Shown: positions 1 to 11,601, counted from the first letter of the stretch. The stretch: 64,000 bases of DNA from Acanthopleura granulata (GCA_016165875.1 JABBOT010000003.1:36768672-36832671); one strand, 5' to 3'. Notes: generated from the letters alone by a model not told the origin. Numbers and translations are program-made.

Positions 1-29
1 GTTAGTATAGTGTTAGCTAATCAATTTAC

Positions 30-110
30 CTGTTCTGGGATTAAGAGATTTTACACCGGATGTGATTGGAGGATGAGCAGCTGCACTGGCTGGAGGGGGT
101 TTAGGGACAG
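30..110 (-). CDS. ZMYM-like gene, coding exon 6 (Pro/Ala-rich linker)
   Basis: An 81-nt exon with acceptor CCAATTGCAG and donor ACAG|GTAAAT. It enters and leaves in phase 1, fitting the phase-1 end of exon 5. It encodes AVPKPPPASAAAHPP and onward to NPRT, a proline-rich linker like that continuing from the end of exon 5. It is shorter and less diagnostic than the finger exons, so support rests on splice sites and phase. Confidence 0.65.
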
Positions 111-3100
111 CTGCAATTGGCCAAGAACAGACAGAATGCTAGCCAGTAAATTTACAATGAGTGTAACCAATCACCTGAAGACACGACAATTTCCACGGAA
201 CATATGTTCAAAAGCATAAAAAGTGAATTTTTCTAGCAAAGCAATAGCAAAGGAAACAGCATTAACATGTTGACATAAATCATAAGCGACAACTTTGAAG
301 TGTTCAACTGCAGGCATTCCCCCAAAGAACTATAATAATATTTCTAACACATAATACATACATGTACAAGTGCGCATACACAGCAGGGCTGAAGAAGTTT
401 GCAACACAAGAACAGTGTACTTTCCTTTGTGTAGCACACACTGTTGTAATCATACACAGGAGGCCAATTTCACAGAACTTCATACATATGTTTTTCTTCA
501 TAAATAAACACTGTGTTGTAGCTCAAAAAACGTGACATGATTTACAGAAGAACATGTTCGTGCGCAGTTTGCAATTCGCCCCAGATTACACGTAAAGCCG
601 AATCGGTATTACATGGCTTGGCTACCGAAAGCAATAACACAGTGGTGTAGCTTAACATTTGCCAGAATGCCCTGGACAAGCAGAAAATGTCTCGGGGCAA
701 CCAACCTTGCCAACGTGCCTGCCCGACCGGTCAAGTGCATTTCAGTTCAGTCTGGTCTTCTACACCACGCGACAGAAAAAAAAATTCTACTGTATGACAT
801 CAAGCAACAATCAATTGAATAAATTTAGTGAAGCAAACTGTTAGCTGACGCAAAATAAAAACAAAACATCCAAAGAAATGGATGTCACAATTTCATAATC
901 TGCAGGTCCATCTTATGTGTATGTAAGTTTCAAGTTGTCAGTGGGCCATTCACCAATCAAAGCATGCATGTCAACTTCGATAGCACGTCATCTTCGATTA
1001 GAATCAGCTGAATGCCCAGATAGGTAGATGTAGCATAAGACAACTCACTCAGAAACTGCTAAGCTATCATCTCAGTTGGCATACTGTGTTTGAATTGGGC
1101 ACATGTACTGAAATCTCTGAGCGCCATGGTCCAACTGGTCATGACACAGTTAATCTGACATGCACATGTATTTCTGTCGCCCTAATCTGGGTATGTGTTG
1201 TTTTATATGTCGTAATAAAAAGTTTTTTGAATGTTGTGGGTTTCATTTAACTGGTTTCCTCTTGAAATAAGTGCATTTAATTTCTGGCAATGACATGGTA
1301 ATCAGGTACAAGAACACTGGCATCATACTAAATTTTTGACACGCCTAAAACAAATTCCTGGTGCGCCTAAAAATGTTGCCTGTGTGCCTAAAAAAAGCAA
1401 TGTTAGACACACTGTGTAAGTAAGAGACACAGTAAGCTTTTTGCCACATTATAAACTCCTGTCCCAAAAGGCTAATACTAATGGGCTTCAACATCCAAAT
1501 CAGCAGCAACACATCAGGAATATGACAACGATTTAGCCAATGTTCTAGTATGATTAATATATTTTGCATGAATTCATAGTTCACGAGGGATACATCTCTG
1601 TTTGGACTCTGGCTTAAATATAGTTGAATCCTTGACAAAAGCTTTATGCAAGTCATTTCTTGTTGCTAACTTATTTTACTTGTGATAAAGATTTTTGGGC
1701 AAGTGAAAATATTTCAGGGCAACCAGCTTTCAGATTTTGGTTGCCCTGATGGCAACCGCCTGAAAAAGTTAAGTTACACCAATGTAACACATCAACTGTA
1801 AAAGATCAAGGCAAAATGTATACTTCACTCATGTATCTCTAACAAGTGTTGCCATGAAAGTTACATTAAATCAACTGTTTCTACATTGTACCTTCTGTCA
1901 AGTACAGTCACAGGAGCATAGGATGGAGTAGTGGCTTAGCGAGAGACGCTGCTTTAAAACGACTTCAAAATCATGATACCTTCCATACATTTCTTATTGT
2001 GTTTTGCAATGTCGGTTTCACCAGAAAGGAGCATGTCTTATACCCTGTTCACACGGTCAAAAACCTAAGCCGGCTGAGCTCTTTGGTTTTTATGTCTGTT
2101 CACACGTCACACGTGTAGCTAAGCAAGTTTAGGCATACATGTATTTAAACCAGGTTAGACATCTCTGTGTTCACACGGGCACTATTTAAACCAGTTAAAC
2201 TTTCTTGACCCTTATGCGACTATATCATATCCTGAGGATTTGATGAACTTTCCATTCACACAGTAAAATTTGAGTAAAACAAACCCGTCTCAAGCCACAT
2301 TCCAACCAGTTTAAATATATAGAGCTCTGTGTTCACAACACAGACTTAAGCCGGTTCAAGTGAAGTGGCACATTTTAACCAGTCTAATTGTGTCTGTGTG
2401 AACAGGGCCATGAGTCCACACTTCTTGGCTAATCTTACATTTACAGACAGTTTGAGGCTCACACTGGACAGCCTTACCTCTTGGGGATGTTCGTGTGTCA
2501 ACACTAGGTGGTTTAGGTCCCACAGCAGTGTTCTTCTTGGGCGGGCCCTGTTTAGACCCTGCCCCAAACTGTCCTTGGAATGTCATTACGCAGCTGTAAG
2601 AGCAGAAGTTCCTGACAGATGCATCGCTCATGGTCAAGTGATACTGGGCAGGGACGAACTTTCGGCACTGATCGCAGGTCACAGATTGGTTGGATGTAGC
2701 CTGAAGGTTGACCCTGTAGAGTGACAGACAGTTCAAAGAACAGAACAGCTGGTATTTGTTGTTCGCATCCACTCTCTCAATCATGTCGAAGTTGGTTTTG
2801 CGTAGTCCGCACCAGGCACACTGCACCATCTTCTTGTTGACGGCACGGAAGGTGTTGACGCAACTGGTGCAGCAGAAGCGCTTCTGGTGTCCCTCAAACT
2901 GGATGAACTGGGGACTGGAGCCTTCGCCATAGCAGTACACACCACAGTTGTCACAAGTGTTGCTGGTTAGCTTATTGGCATACTGGAATGCTGAGTAGCA
3001 GGGGTCGCTGCACATCTTGTGTAGTTTACCTTCGAACGTTAGCTCATGTTTAGGTTTGGTGATTTTCAGACACACAGCACAGGCCACCTCTTTACTGCCC

Positions 3101-6100
3101 GGCTGAACTCCAATGATTTCAACATCCTCATCCTGTTCCTTCTCAAACATTTTCAAGCAAATGTCACTGCAGCAATTCTTGAACTTGCCATTTGCCTGGG
3201 TTGCGTCTTTCTTGCAGTAGGCACAGGCTTTGGTTTTTGCTTTGAAGGTCAGGTAGCATTCGCTGTTGCAGAACTGCTTGACCTCGTTGCCGACCTTGAG
3301 GCAGAATGTCGCCCACTGGGCAGGAGGCAGGGTTTTGAAGCACTGACCACAGGTAGACTTCATCTGTTTCTTGTACTTGCTCAGGCAATCCTCGCCACAG
3401 AAGTCCATGGACGACCAGTTAAGGTAGGGCTTGTTTGGATTGACGTTCATCAGCTGACACACACAGCAGGTCCTGTACTTATTGTTAGACGAGTACACGG
3501 GCACAGGAGCAGCCGTAGCTGTAGCGATGTTCTTGTCCGCTCGTAAGTACTTTGTCGGCATGCTTCGGAATGACTTGAAACATCTGTCGTTACATAGATG
3601 TTTGACATCTCCATTGCGTACTATGTTGTACTTGCACTTTCCCATCTGTAAGGCACAACAGGGCAGAGGTGAAAAGGATGAAATCATTTAAAGCTACAAT
3701 GGCTTGATAAACTCATGAACAAATACTACATAAGGACATCCCTAAAAATATGTTTGTTGGGCGTAACCAGACCGACCTCCAAAAAGGGGCCTACACAAAA
3801 GTTTTTATTGGTATTTTGATCAAAGTTTTTTTTTATTTTTCTCTCCATGTTGCTAAAGTCAGAATAAAACAAAGAATTCCCTACCAACCATCCCTATATT
3901 TCGTTGCAGAGTCAGGTTATGCCCAACAAATAAATACTGAATAACTACTCCATAACTACTCCAATAACTACATGTAGCAACGTTTTGCCATTCTTCCAGT
4001 TGATTAAAAAATTAAAGAATCTTTCACTTATAAGATCACAGTGGACAGTTTTAGCAGGTAGAGGATATTGGTATACCTGAACTAACCCACCAGCCTTTGG
4101 CAAGTAACTGAAAAAGTTTTTTACAGTACTTGCAGTGCACAAACTTCATTTGCATACTGAGTAGAATTAAACCATCTAAAATGCACTTGGTGGTTCAAAA
4201 AATGCTGTCTGTCACTTATTTCACTTTCGAAGTCCTTGCTAAAGAGTTTCATTACAGGAATCCTCAGTAGAAAAGATTTCCCATAAAACCCTTCCACCTA
4301 AATGATAATAAAAACTTTGGAACAGGGCTCTCTAAACTGGAAGATATCTTTACAGTGGTGTTCATGATGTATAGCTCACTCTCACATGACAGTCTGATAT
4401 CATTTTGTACCAAGAAGAATAAAACTATGGTTTGTCTTTTTAAAACTTTTTCATAATCCAAAGGGATTCCTGTAACTTTGTCTCATGGGAACTGATGGGA
4501 ATCAAATCTTGAGACTTTTGTATGTATTTAACTTATTCTTAAATTCGTTACAAAACCGCTGTTATTCTCTACCTTGCCGCAAACGATGCACTTCTGGGTT
4601 GCTTTAACAGACTGGGGGGTTGACAACTCGGTTTTCTGCTGGGTGGGAGTGTCCACTTTGGGAGGCGCTGTCTTGCTTCCTGACTGGCTGCGCGTCACTG
4701 AAAGAGTACCCGCAGCATTGTTAGCTACTGTCAGGTCCCACAGAATATACAACTGGATTACATTACACATATACATGTCATCGTACACACCAGCATTATC
4801 CATACACATGTACCAGCACGTCACCATGCACACCACCATTATCCATACACATGTACCAGCATGTCACCATGCACACCAGCATTATCCATACACATGTACC
4901 AGCATGTCACCATACACACCAGCATTATCCATACAAATGTACCAGCACGTCACCATACACACCAGCATTATCCATACACATGTACCAGCATGTCACCATG
5001 CACACCACCATTATCCATACACATGTACCAGCACGTCACCATGCACACCACCATTATCCATACACATGTACCAGCACGTCACCATACACACCAGCATTAT
5101 CCATACACATGTACCAGCACGTAACTGTGCACACCACCATTATCCATACACATGTACCAGCACGTAACCGTGCACACCACCATTATCCATACACATGTAC
5201 CAGCACGTCACCATACACACCAGCATTATCCATACACATGTACCAGCACGTAACCGTGCACACCACCATTATCCATACACATGTACCAGCACGTCACCAT
5301 ACACATCACCATTATCCATACACATGTACCAGCACGTCACCATGCACACCAGCATTATCCATACACATGTACCAGCACGTCACCATGCACACCACCATTA
5401 TCCATACACATGTACCAGCACGTCACCATGCACACCACCATTATCCATACACATGTACCAGCACGTCACCATGCACACCACCATTATCCATACACATGTA
5501 CCAGCACGTCACCATACACACCAGCATTATCCATACACATGTACCAGCACGTCACCATGCACACCAGCATTATCCATACACATGTACCAGCACGTCACCA
5601 TGCACACCACCATTATCCATACACATGTACCAGCACGTCACCATACACACCACCATTATCCATACACATGTACTAGCACGTCACCATACACACCAGCATT
5701 ATCCATACACATGTACCAGCACGTCACCATGCACACCACCATTATCCATACACATGTACCAGCACGTCACCATACACACCACCATTATCCATACACATGT
5801 ATCAGCATGTCACCATGCACACCACCATTATCCATACACATGTACTAGCACGTCACCATACACACCAGCATTATCCATACACATGTACCAGCACGTCACC
5901 ATGCACACCACCATTATCCATACACTGTTGCACAATTTAAATTTAACTACACGTGTATTTGTTTTAACAACTAACAAACTTTAGGTAACAACTGAAAGAG
6001 ATTTGCCTGTAGGTAAAATCAAAAAAACATAATGTAATTCTTCAAGGCCCATTCAGTTTCAGAACAACCCTTCAGGGTGTGGGTATTAATGATTCATTCC

Positions 6101-9100
6101 ATTTGGTCTTGTTCATCTATTTCTCACATACATGTAATGGGGTATGATATTTGATACTGACAAATCAAGACAAAATTATTCCAAAATAAATTCTTGTGTC
6201 TCTTATGGGCTTACTAGGGCTTGCATGTAAAACAAAATTCAGGTAATTTCAGGGATCCAATTTCTGGACCAGTGGAGTCTCCATGTTAGGGTAAAACTAT
6301 TACCTCTATGTGGTGTTTCAATCAAGGATGTGGTTGCTAAATTCTTTGGCCCGGGCTCATTGCCATCTTTCTTAGTTTTTTCTTTGGAATTATCCTTCAA
6401 CAAAGAAAACAAGACATAAAGCGGAAACCCTGTTTTGTTGGCACAAATAAATTTGTACAGTAGGCTACAGCATAAGACTTCAAGCCTACACACTTCTGAA
6501 AACACCCTTTTCAACAAAGTGGTATGACCATGTTTTCCATGTCATATAGTTCTGGACAAATTTTACTCAGGTCATACCACTTACAACAAAAGGGTTGTTT
6601 TCTAAAACGTCACGCAACTATTTGTAGGTTTGAGTCTGGGAGCATTTTGCAGATATAAAAATACATTACACCTGTAAATAAATTTAATATCTGGTATACT
6701 GTACCTTGTATCAAAGTAACAATACTGCATCTACAGAAGTTCTACCTTCTCATCATAACCAGTCCAATATAGTTTTCCATGTATTGCTTCCTAGTTCTAA
6801 ATCATACAGTAATAATTGTTAGATGAACAATACCACACACTACAGATACACAGATTTTTGCTTAGCACATTCACTTTTATACAATATGCATATGGAAGGC
6901 CTTAACAACCCACCGAAACTTACAGCATATTTTAACATACAAATACCTTTTTCTCTGAATCATCGTCAATAGTTATTTCTTCGGCAGCATCCTTGGCCTC
7001 TGAGACTGACACTATCTTAAAACCGGTGCTGCCATTCTCAGAGATCAGGTTTTCCACCTTGCTGGTTGATGAGGACTCAACATCACCACTTTCAGTTTTC
7101 TTTTTGTCTTCTTCCGCTTTTTCATCCACCTGCATTTTAGAAGAGCTGTCTGCCTCTTTCTTCTCAGTTGCCTCTCCTTCCACATTCATAACCTCCATGT
7201 TTTCTTCAGATATTGTCCTTGGTTCAGAAATTACCATAGTTGGTAAACTACCAGAATCCTCAGTATCCATGGCAACTACACCATCATTCCCTTTATCTGC
7301 TGTCTCCACTTTTGTGTCAGTTTCTGCGCCTGGTGACTTTTTCCCAGAATCCCTGTCCTCATTTTCTGCCTCCATCATTTCCTCTCCGCCTGTTACCGCT
7401 GAAATTTGCAATCCTATGCCTTCGTCCTTCTCCTGATTCAACATTTCAGAGTTTTCTTCTCCTGCTCTGCTGTTTTCATCGCCGGTGTCCATAGCCAATA
7501 ATTTGTCCTCCTCGGCTTGACTAAGAGATGGAAGAGATACTTTTTGTTCAGAGCTATCTCCCTCGTCTTCCTGCTGAGTATTCGCTTCACCACCTCCTGA
7601 TTTAGCAGGCTCCTCTTGATTGGATGACAATTGAGTTGATTCATCCATGGAGCTTTCTTCAGCTGCTTGTGCTGGCTGGGAAGTTTCATCAACTTTTGAG
7701 TTCGGGGAACCTTCACTTCCTTCAGCATTAGCAGACATTTCGTTCCTTTCATCAGCATTTTGGGAAGGTACATCAGTGTTAGCATTTTGGGATGTTTCAT
7801 CCATGTCAACTCTTTGAGACATTTGATCTTCTTCAGCCTTTGGCGACATTTCATCTTCTTTAGCATTTGGCGACATTTCATCCCCTTCAAAATTTTGCGA
7901 TGTTTCATCTCCTTCAGCATTCTGTGATGTTTCATCTCCTTCAGCATTCTGTGATGTTTCATCTTCTTCAGCATTTTGTGACGTTTCATCTTTGTCTGGA
8001 GATAAATGCACAACATTTGCATTCTGAGATGTTTCATCCACTTCTGAGTTTCCAGATATCTGACCTCCTTCAGCACTTCCAGGCATTCCTTCCCGTGCAG
8101 AGTTTTGAGAAGTTTCATCCACCTCTCCTGATACCGATAAGGCTGCACTTCCACTTTCTGCTTCTCTTAATGAATCATCATCGTTTTGGACAGAACTTTC
8201 ATCTATGATTTCCAGGTCATCAGGTCTGTCAGCATCACTTCCCTCGGGCTCTTCAGCTACTTCTGATGAATTCTGCCCAGAATCACCAGGGCTTGCTGGA
8301 TTGGATTTCACTACCTCAGTACTGTCCCTTGAAAGTGTACTCTCTTCCTTTTTCTCACCTTCCTGATGAAATATGAGTCACAGTTTAGACAGGATTATGT
8401 CAAACTATATGCATGTGCTGATTCACATTTAAGTGTAGTTTAACAGAGTAAACAATTCTATAAAGGTCCGAGTCATACAACTTCTGAAATGACTTTTTAA
8501 ACATCTGAATACAGCATGGTCTAAGGGATAAATATAAATTCGAATTAATGCTACTCCCTAAAATTTGAGACTTTTTTTTTTATATTTTAAATTATTTCTG
8601 TAACATTTTGCAGCTCTTTTAACAGATATATTAAGTAACACATGTTGCTTTTGGTTCACCACAATGTTAATTTTAACAGAGACTTTTAGCTGTTTTAACT
8701 ACTCGTAGCTGCATTTCTTGAGTGATGTAGCATATCTGACAGTTAAATGCAGGAAAAATAAATTGTAGCACCTTCATGTGCTTTCAAAGATAAAATTAAT
8801 CATACCATAGTTCATTTCAAAAATATTTTAGCAAATGCATTTGGGTCTTGAAAGCACATCACGCTGAGTTTATTACGTTACATATTCCATTTTTCAAAAA
8901 CTCTGATTCCTATTATGAGTGGCACCATAGTAAAATATGGTTATGTATGAGTCCTTCAGTTTAAATGCGTAATTTCACCTCAAAACTAGACTAAAAGATG
9001 TATTACACATAGAATCTGAAATCCTGCTTGTATTACCAAAGGTGACAAGGTTAATCACCTGAGGATTTGAGGTGTTAGATTCTAATGACAAAATTTTGTT

Positions 9101-10069
9101 TAGCTAAAACCAAAAAAAGAAAGCGCTCAAATATTCAAAAACCTGATGCAGTTTTTCACCTTTATCAAGTAGGTCAAGACTACTCTGGGCACTGCCAGAC
9201 TGGCCTTGGAAATTTGTTCACATTTTACTGTTCACAATAAATTGAGTAACTAAAAGATAAGGGACATGCAGCATTCTCAAGCTAAGTTAGTGAAGGCCTG
9301 AACTGTCGTCACATGCCCCCTGTGTGTATCAAGAATGCAGTGCACAGGGACTCTGGACATACCACAGGATTTTGCGATGCCAGCTTCTGTAGCCCTAAAC
9401 ATAAAGAGTGCAAGAGATTCTAAGAAACCTGGCGTTAAATTAAATCTGACCTTGTCTAAGGCTAAATTTTCAGTAACACCAGAGTATGGCTGTAAGGACA
9501 CTGACACTGAGGTGCTCATCAATCAGTCAGCCGATGTAATATGCCCTCTAGCATGTGATATATCTATTAATTTCATTGGCGTTTAACGTCATACTCAACA
9601 ATATTTCACCCATACAACGTCGGCCAGTATTATGGTGGGAGAAAACCGAGCAGAGACCAGGACAACCCATGGCCATCGGCAGGTTACGGTCAGACCGACA
9701 TGTGATGTAAACAACCTCATTTTAACGAATTCCCCTAGTTTAATCTGGGACACAATGATGTTGTGTCTCGCGTTTAATTAATCTGTTTGCCTCTTTCACG
9801 AATTCAGCACAGGGGGAAGGTGGAAATAGAACAGCCTTGTGTTCGTCTGCAGCCTTGTTGTGAACGAATGTTACCACTCGAGTCTAGGACCCATGGTGGA
9901 CGTTTCATTTAATTTCATCAGGATATACCTCCCAAGTTACTAAGCAATAACTGAATCCTGATGGGAAAAGGTTGATGCCTGGGTGTATGCTGGGTTTTAC
10001 CTGAAAATCACCACTGCCTTCACCGGCTGTGGCGTCATCCCCAGATTCACTTTCGCCTTGGGCTGACAT
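30..10069 (-). CDS. MYM-type zinc finger protein, ZMYM2/3/4-like (5' part; gene continues off left edge)
   Basis: Multi-exon gene whose six coding exons I joined by matching splice phase: 10001-10069, 6947-8362, 6304-6394, 4573-4697, 2478-3645 and 30-110. About 980 codons are present. The order is a short acidic start, a long Ser/Glu/Asp-rich region with DETSQN repeats, a basic linker, then eight MYM fingers of the pattern C-x2-C ... C-x3-C-x3-F/Y, then a Pro/Ala-rich linker. MYM fingers are protein-interaction modules; vertebrate ZMYM2/3/4 act in the nucleus in LSD1/CoREST-type repressor complexes and bind SUMO. Acidic-hydrophobic stretches such as DEDVEIIGV could be SUMO-interacting motifs (inference). 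The C-terminal part typical of ZMYM2/3/4 is outside the window, so the exact paralogue cannot be named. It is divergent from the DBHS gene, with 464 bp between the start codons. Confidence 0.9.
641..1780. repeat. Two diverged copies of a short repeat in inverted orientation (641-721 and 1695-1780)
   Basis: Both copies share a 'ggtgta(g/a)ctta' end and two 'gggcaacc' blocks separated by about 45 bp. One copy is read on the plus strand (641-721) and the other on the minus strand (1695-1780). They lie in the large ZMYM intron (111-2477). I see no coding potential. The family is not one I can name. Confidence 0.4.
2043..2407. mobile_element. MITE-like element with 12-bp terminal inverted repeats
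   Basis: The segment begins CCCTGTTCACAC and ends with the exact reverse complement GTGTGAACAGGG, about 365 bp in all. Internal subterminal motifs recur: 'gttcacac' several times and 'taagccgg' near both ends. No transposase reading frame is present, so a non-autonomous DNA element is likely. I could not identify a convincing target-site duplication. It lies in the ZMYM intron, 71 bp downstream of the exon-5 donor, and the open frame running off exon 5 reads into it. Confidence 0.55.
2478..3645 (-). CDS. ZMYM-like gene, coding exon 5: MYM zinc-finger array
   Basis: A 1,168-nt exon with acceptor TGCCTTACAG and donor AGAG|GTAAGG. It enters in phase 0 and leaves in phase 1. It carries the second half of finger 1 and fingers 2 to 8, whose leading pairs are CCVC, CGQC, CAYC, CAVC, CDNC, CAWC and CDQC. 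Each is followed about 20-25 residues later by C-x3-C and an aromatic residue (for example FCGEDCLSKY, FCNSECYLTF, FCSYSCVMTF). This C-x2-C / C-x3-C-x3-F/Y arrangement is the MYM/TRASH finger. The open frame continues past the donor into a repeat element, but that part is intron. Confidence 0.92.
4573..4697 (-). CDS. ZMYM-like gene, coding exon 4 (first half of MYM finger 1)
   Basis: A 125-nt exon with acceptor CTCTTTCAG and donor AAG|GTAGAG. It completes a split Val codon from exon 3 and ends in phase 0. It encodes VTRSQSGSKTAPPK and onward to KCIVCGK. The terminal C-x2-C pairs with the C-x3-C at the start of exon 5, so the first MYM finger is interrupted by an intron. The upstream intron contains the 43-bp minisatellite, which ends only about 70 bp before this acceptor. 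Confidence 0.85.
4770..5925. repeat. 43-bp minisatellite, about 26 full copies
   Basis: The unit runs from 'accagcacgtcaccatgcac' to 'ccatacacatgt' and is 43 bp long. I count 26 full units plus partial ones at each end. Variation is limited to a few positions: cacgt/catgt, atgcac/atacac, cacc/cagc, and a 'gtaaccgtg' variant in three or four units. Because 43 is not a multiple of three and the unit lacks stops on this strand, all three plus frames stay open and give long artefactual His/Tyr/Thr-rich reading frames. The array lies in the ZMYM intron between exons 3 and 4. Confidence 0.97.
6304..6394 (-). CDS. ZMYM-like gene, coding exon 3
   Basis: A 91-nt exon with acceptor TTGAAG and donor AGAG|GTAATA. 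It enters in phase 0 and leaves in phase 1. It encodes 30 residues beginning DNSKEKTKKDG, a basic linker that could include a nuclear localisation signal. Phase agreement on both sides with exons 2 and 4 supports it. Confidence 0.75.
6947..8362 (-). CDS. ZMYM-like gene, coding exon 2: acidic region with DETSQN tandem repeats
   Basis: One 1,416-nt open exon of 472 codons. The acceptor TTTCATCAG lies just above 8362 and the donor AAG|GTATTT lies at 6947/6946; both borders are phase 0. It is very rich in Glu, Asp, Ser and Gln with almost no Cys, so it is probably disordered. In its first third a unit of about 8-9 residues, consensus DETSQNAEG, is repeated many times, with DEMSPNA and DVPSQNA variants. 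At least ten Ser-Gln dipeptides fall within roughly 150 residues. The exon ends EITIDDDSEKK, which resembles a SUMO-interacting or CK2-type acidic motif. Function of this region is inferred only from composition. Confidence 0.88.
9565..9700 (-). mobile_element. SINE-1 fragment (tail and body)
   Basis: Contains the family hallmarks read antisense: a degraded A/T tail, 'ggcgtttaacgtcatactcaacaatatttcac', the 'cggccagtattatggtgggag' body block and a diverged distal part. It lies in ZMYM intron 1. Confidence 0.7.
10001..10069 (-). CDS. ZMYM-like gene, coding exon 1 (start codon)
   Basis: The ATG is read at 10069-10067 and the exon encodes 23 residues beginning MSAQGESESGDD. It ends in CAG followed by the donor GTAAAA, phase 0. 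The next exon also begins in phase 0 and continues the same acidic composition. The start lies just inside the short region shared with the divergent DBHS gene, which supports it as the true first coding exon. Confidence 0.85.
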
Positions 10070-10533
10070 TACGTATTTGGCGCGGTTTCAGTTTTCGGTT
10101 CTCTCCCTTGTTACATACAAAACGTGTGCAATCTAAAATGTGGAATATCATTTGCAAATGTCTACATAAGCATGGCAAATTTAGTTCACTTCTGAGCATT
10201 AAATCTCACTGAAACACCATCCCAGGTACAAGGTTCCACGACGGCCAAGAAGCCTCGTTTTCAAAAAGGACCAGCCCCGCCATTACCACGTGACCTTGAC
10301 AAAAGCGGAAAACTTGGTCCTTTAAGACTGTTCCTTGAAAACAAATAAATACATGTTTTTAGAATTCAGGTATTTGGAAAGATTTTATTTTTAATATAAG
10401 ACTCTTCAACGCTCACAGTTTGAAAAAATAAACAGCATAACACATGTAAGGCAGATGGCCGTCATGCATTGCGGTGCTAATTATGCATGGCCCTCATCGC
10501 CATTTTAAAGACAAAGACAGACAGACGGTTACA
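10070..10533. promoter_or_regulatory. Divergent (bidirectional) promoter region between the ZMYM-like and DBHS genes
   Basis: Only 464 bp separate the two start codons, so both 5' UTRs and core promoters must lie here or in unseen upstream exons. A perfect CACGTG E-box is at 10287-10292 within 'ccacgtgacc'. I see no clear TATA box in a sensible position on either strand. The absence of TATA fits the housekeeping-type expression known for both families. Confidence 0.6.
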
Positions 10534-11601
10534 ATGGGAAGAAACGATTTTGATCGCAGAGCTGATGGACGATCGCCCATGAAAGGTGGAATGATGAATC
10601 CCAACAGAGGTGGTTTCATGAACAGAGGTGGATTTAACAACAGAGGTGGTGGACAAAACCGAGGAGGTCAACAAAATCGCGGAGGTCCGCCAAGAGGTGG
10701 CATGCCGCATCGTGGTGGACCGGGCGGCCGAGGTTCGCACCAAAACAGCAGAGGTGGACAACAAAGACCAAGAGGAGGATCGCAGTCTGGTAATACCATT
10801 ACTGTTACTCCAAATAAGAATCTAACACAACTTAAGCAAGAAAAACCAACCACTCCTCAGGCAGTTAAAGAAGAAAAGAAGACTCCCGTGAAGACCGATA
10901 ACCCAACAACTCCGACTAATGTGAAATCTGAAAAGACGACGCTGCAATCGCAGAAAACCACTCCACAAGCACAGAATTTTAAATCTCCCCAACCTCGTCA
11001 ACAGCAGTCCCAACCACAGCGTTCAACGCCATCTCCAAACGCAAACAATATGCGCCCTCCAACTCAAAAACCCCCGACCCCAACTCCCGCGAGTCCAAGA
11101 GGTCAAAATCAGAATGTCCAACAACAACAGAGTTCGAAAGACCAACAGAAAGCCCAGCAGGTACAGAATCAAGGCAAACTCGAAGAACAAAGTCCGGCTC
11201 AGTCTCCACAGAATCAAGGAAGACAACAACAAAATCAGGGAAGACCACAACAAAATCAAGGAAGGTCTCAAATGCAACAACAGCAGCAGCAGACTGAAAA
11301 CAGACTACACCAAGATAACAGATCTCAGAATCAGAGAGACTTCAGAAATAACAGGAGTGCCTCACAGAATCGTCGAGAGAGGAATGAAAATCGTTTTCAG
11401 GATAGAGTCAGCAGAGGAGATGATAGTATGGAAGGTCAAAGTAAATCACAGGAGAAGAAATTTACAATGAGATGTCGACTCTTTGTTGGTAATCTAACTG
11501 CAGAAACCTCAGAGGAGGAGTTTAAGTCCATGTTTGTGCCATTTGGTGAGCTAAGCGAGGTGTACCTTAACCCACAGCGAGGATTTGGATTTTGTCGCCT
11601 G
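10534..11601 (+). CDS. DBHS gene exon 1: RGG/Q-rich N-terminus and first part of RRM1
   Basis: 356 codons starting [13 protein letters not shown] and ending GFGFCRL, with donor CTG|GTGAGT in phase 0. The first third has repeated NRGG/RGG motifs, the middle is Pro/Thr/Lys-rich, and the following part is Gln/Asn-rich with [16 protein letters not shown] repeats. RRM1 begins near residue 310. The intron falls inside RRM1 directly after RNP1. Confidence 0.93.

Noticed and set aside
3046..3546. 166-codon plus-strand frame opposite the zinc-finger exon
   Set aside because: Antisense shadow of the conserved MYM array, with no independent support.
4574..5984. Long overlapping plus-strand reading frames of up to 377 codons, rich in His/Thr/Tyr
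   Set aside because: They are translations of the 43-bp minisatellite in all three frames, inside an intron of the minus-strand gene.
7438..8154. 238-codon minus-strand frame rich in Lys and Met
   Set aside because: It is a shifted-frame shadow of the DETSQN repeat exon. The other frame has proper splice borders and phase agreement.
9335..9586. 83-codon plus-strand frame in ZMYM intron 1
   Set aside because: No recognisable domain or splice context, and its 3' end runs into a SINE fragment.
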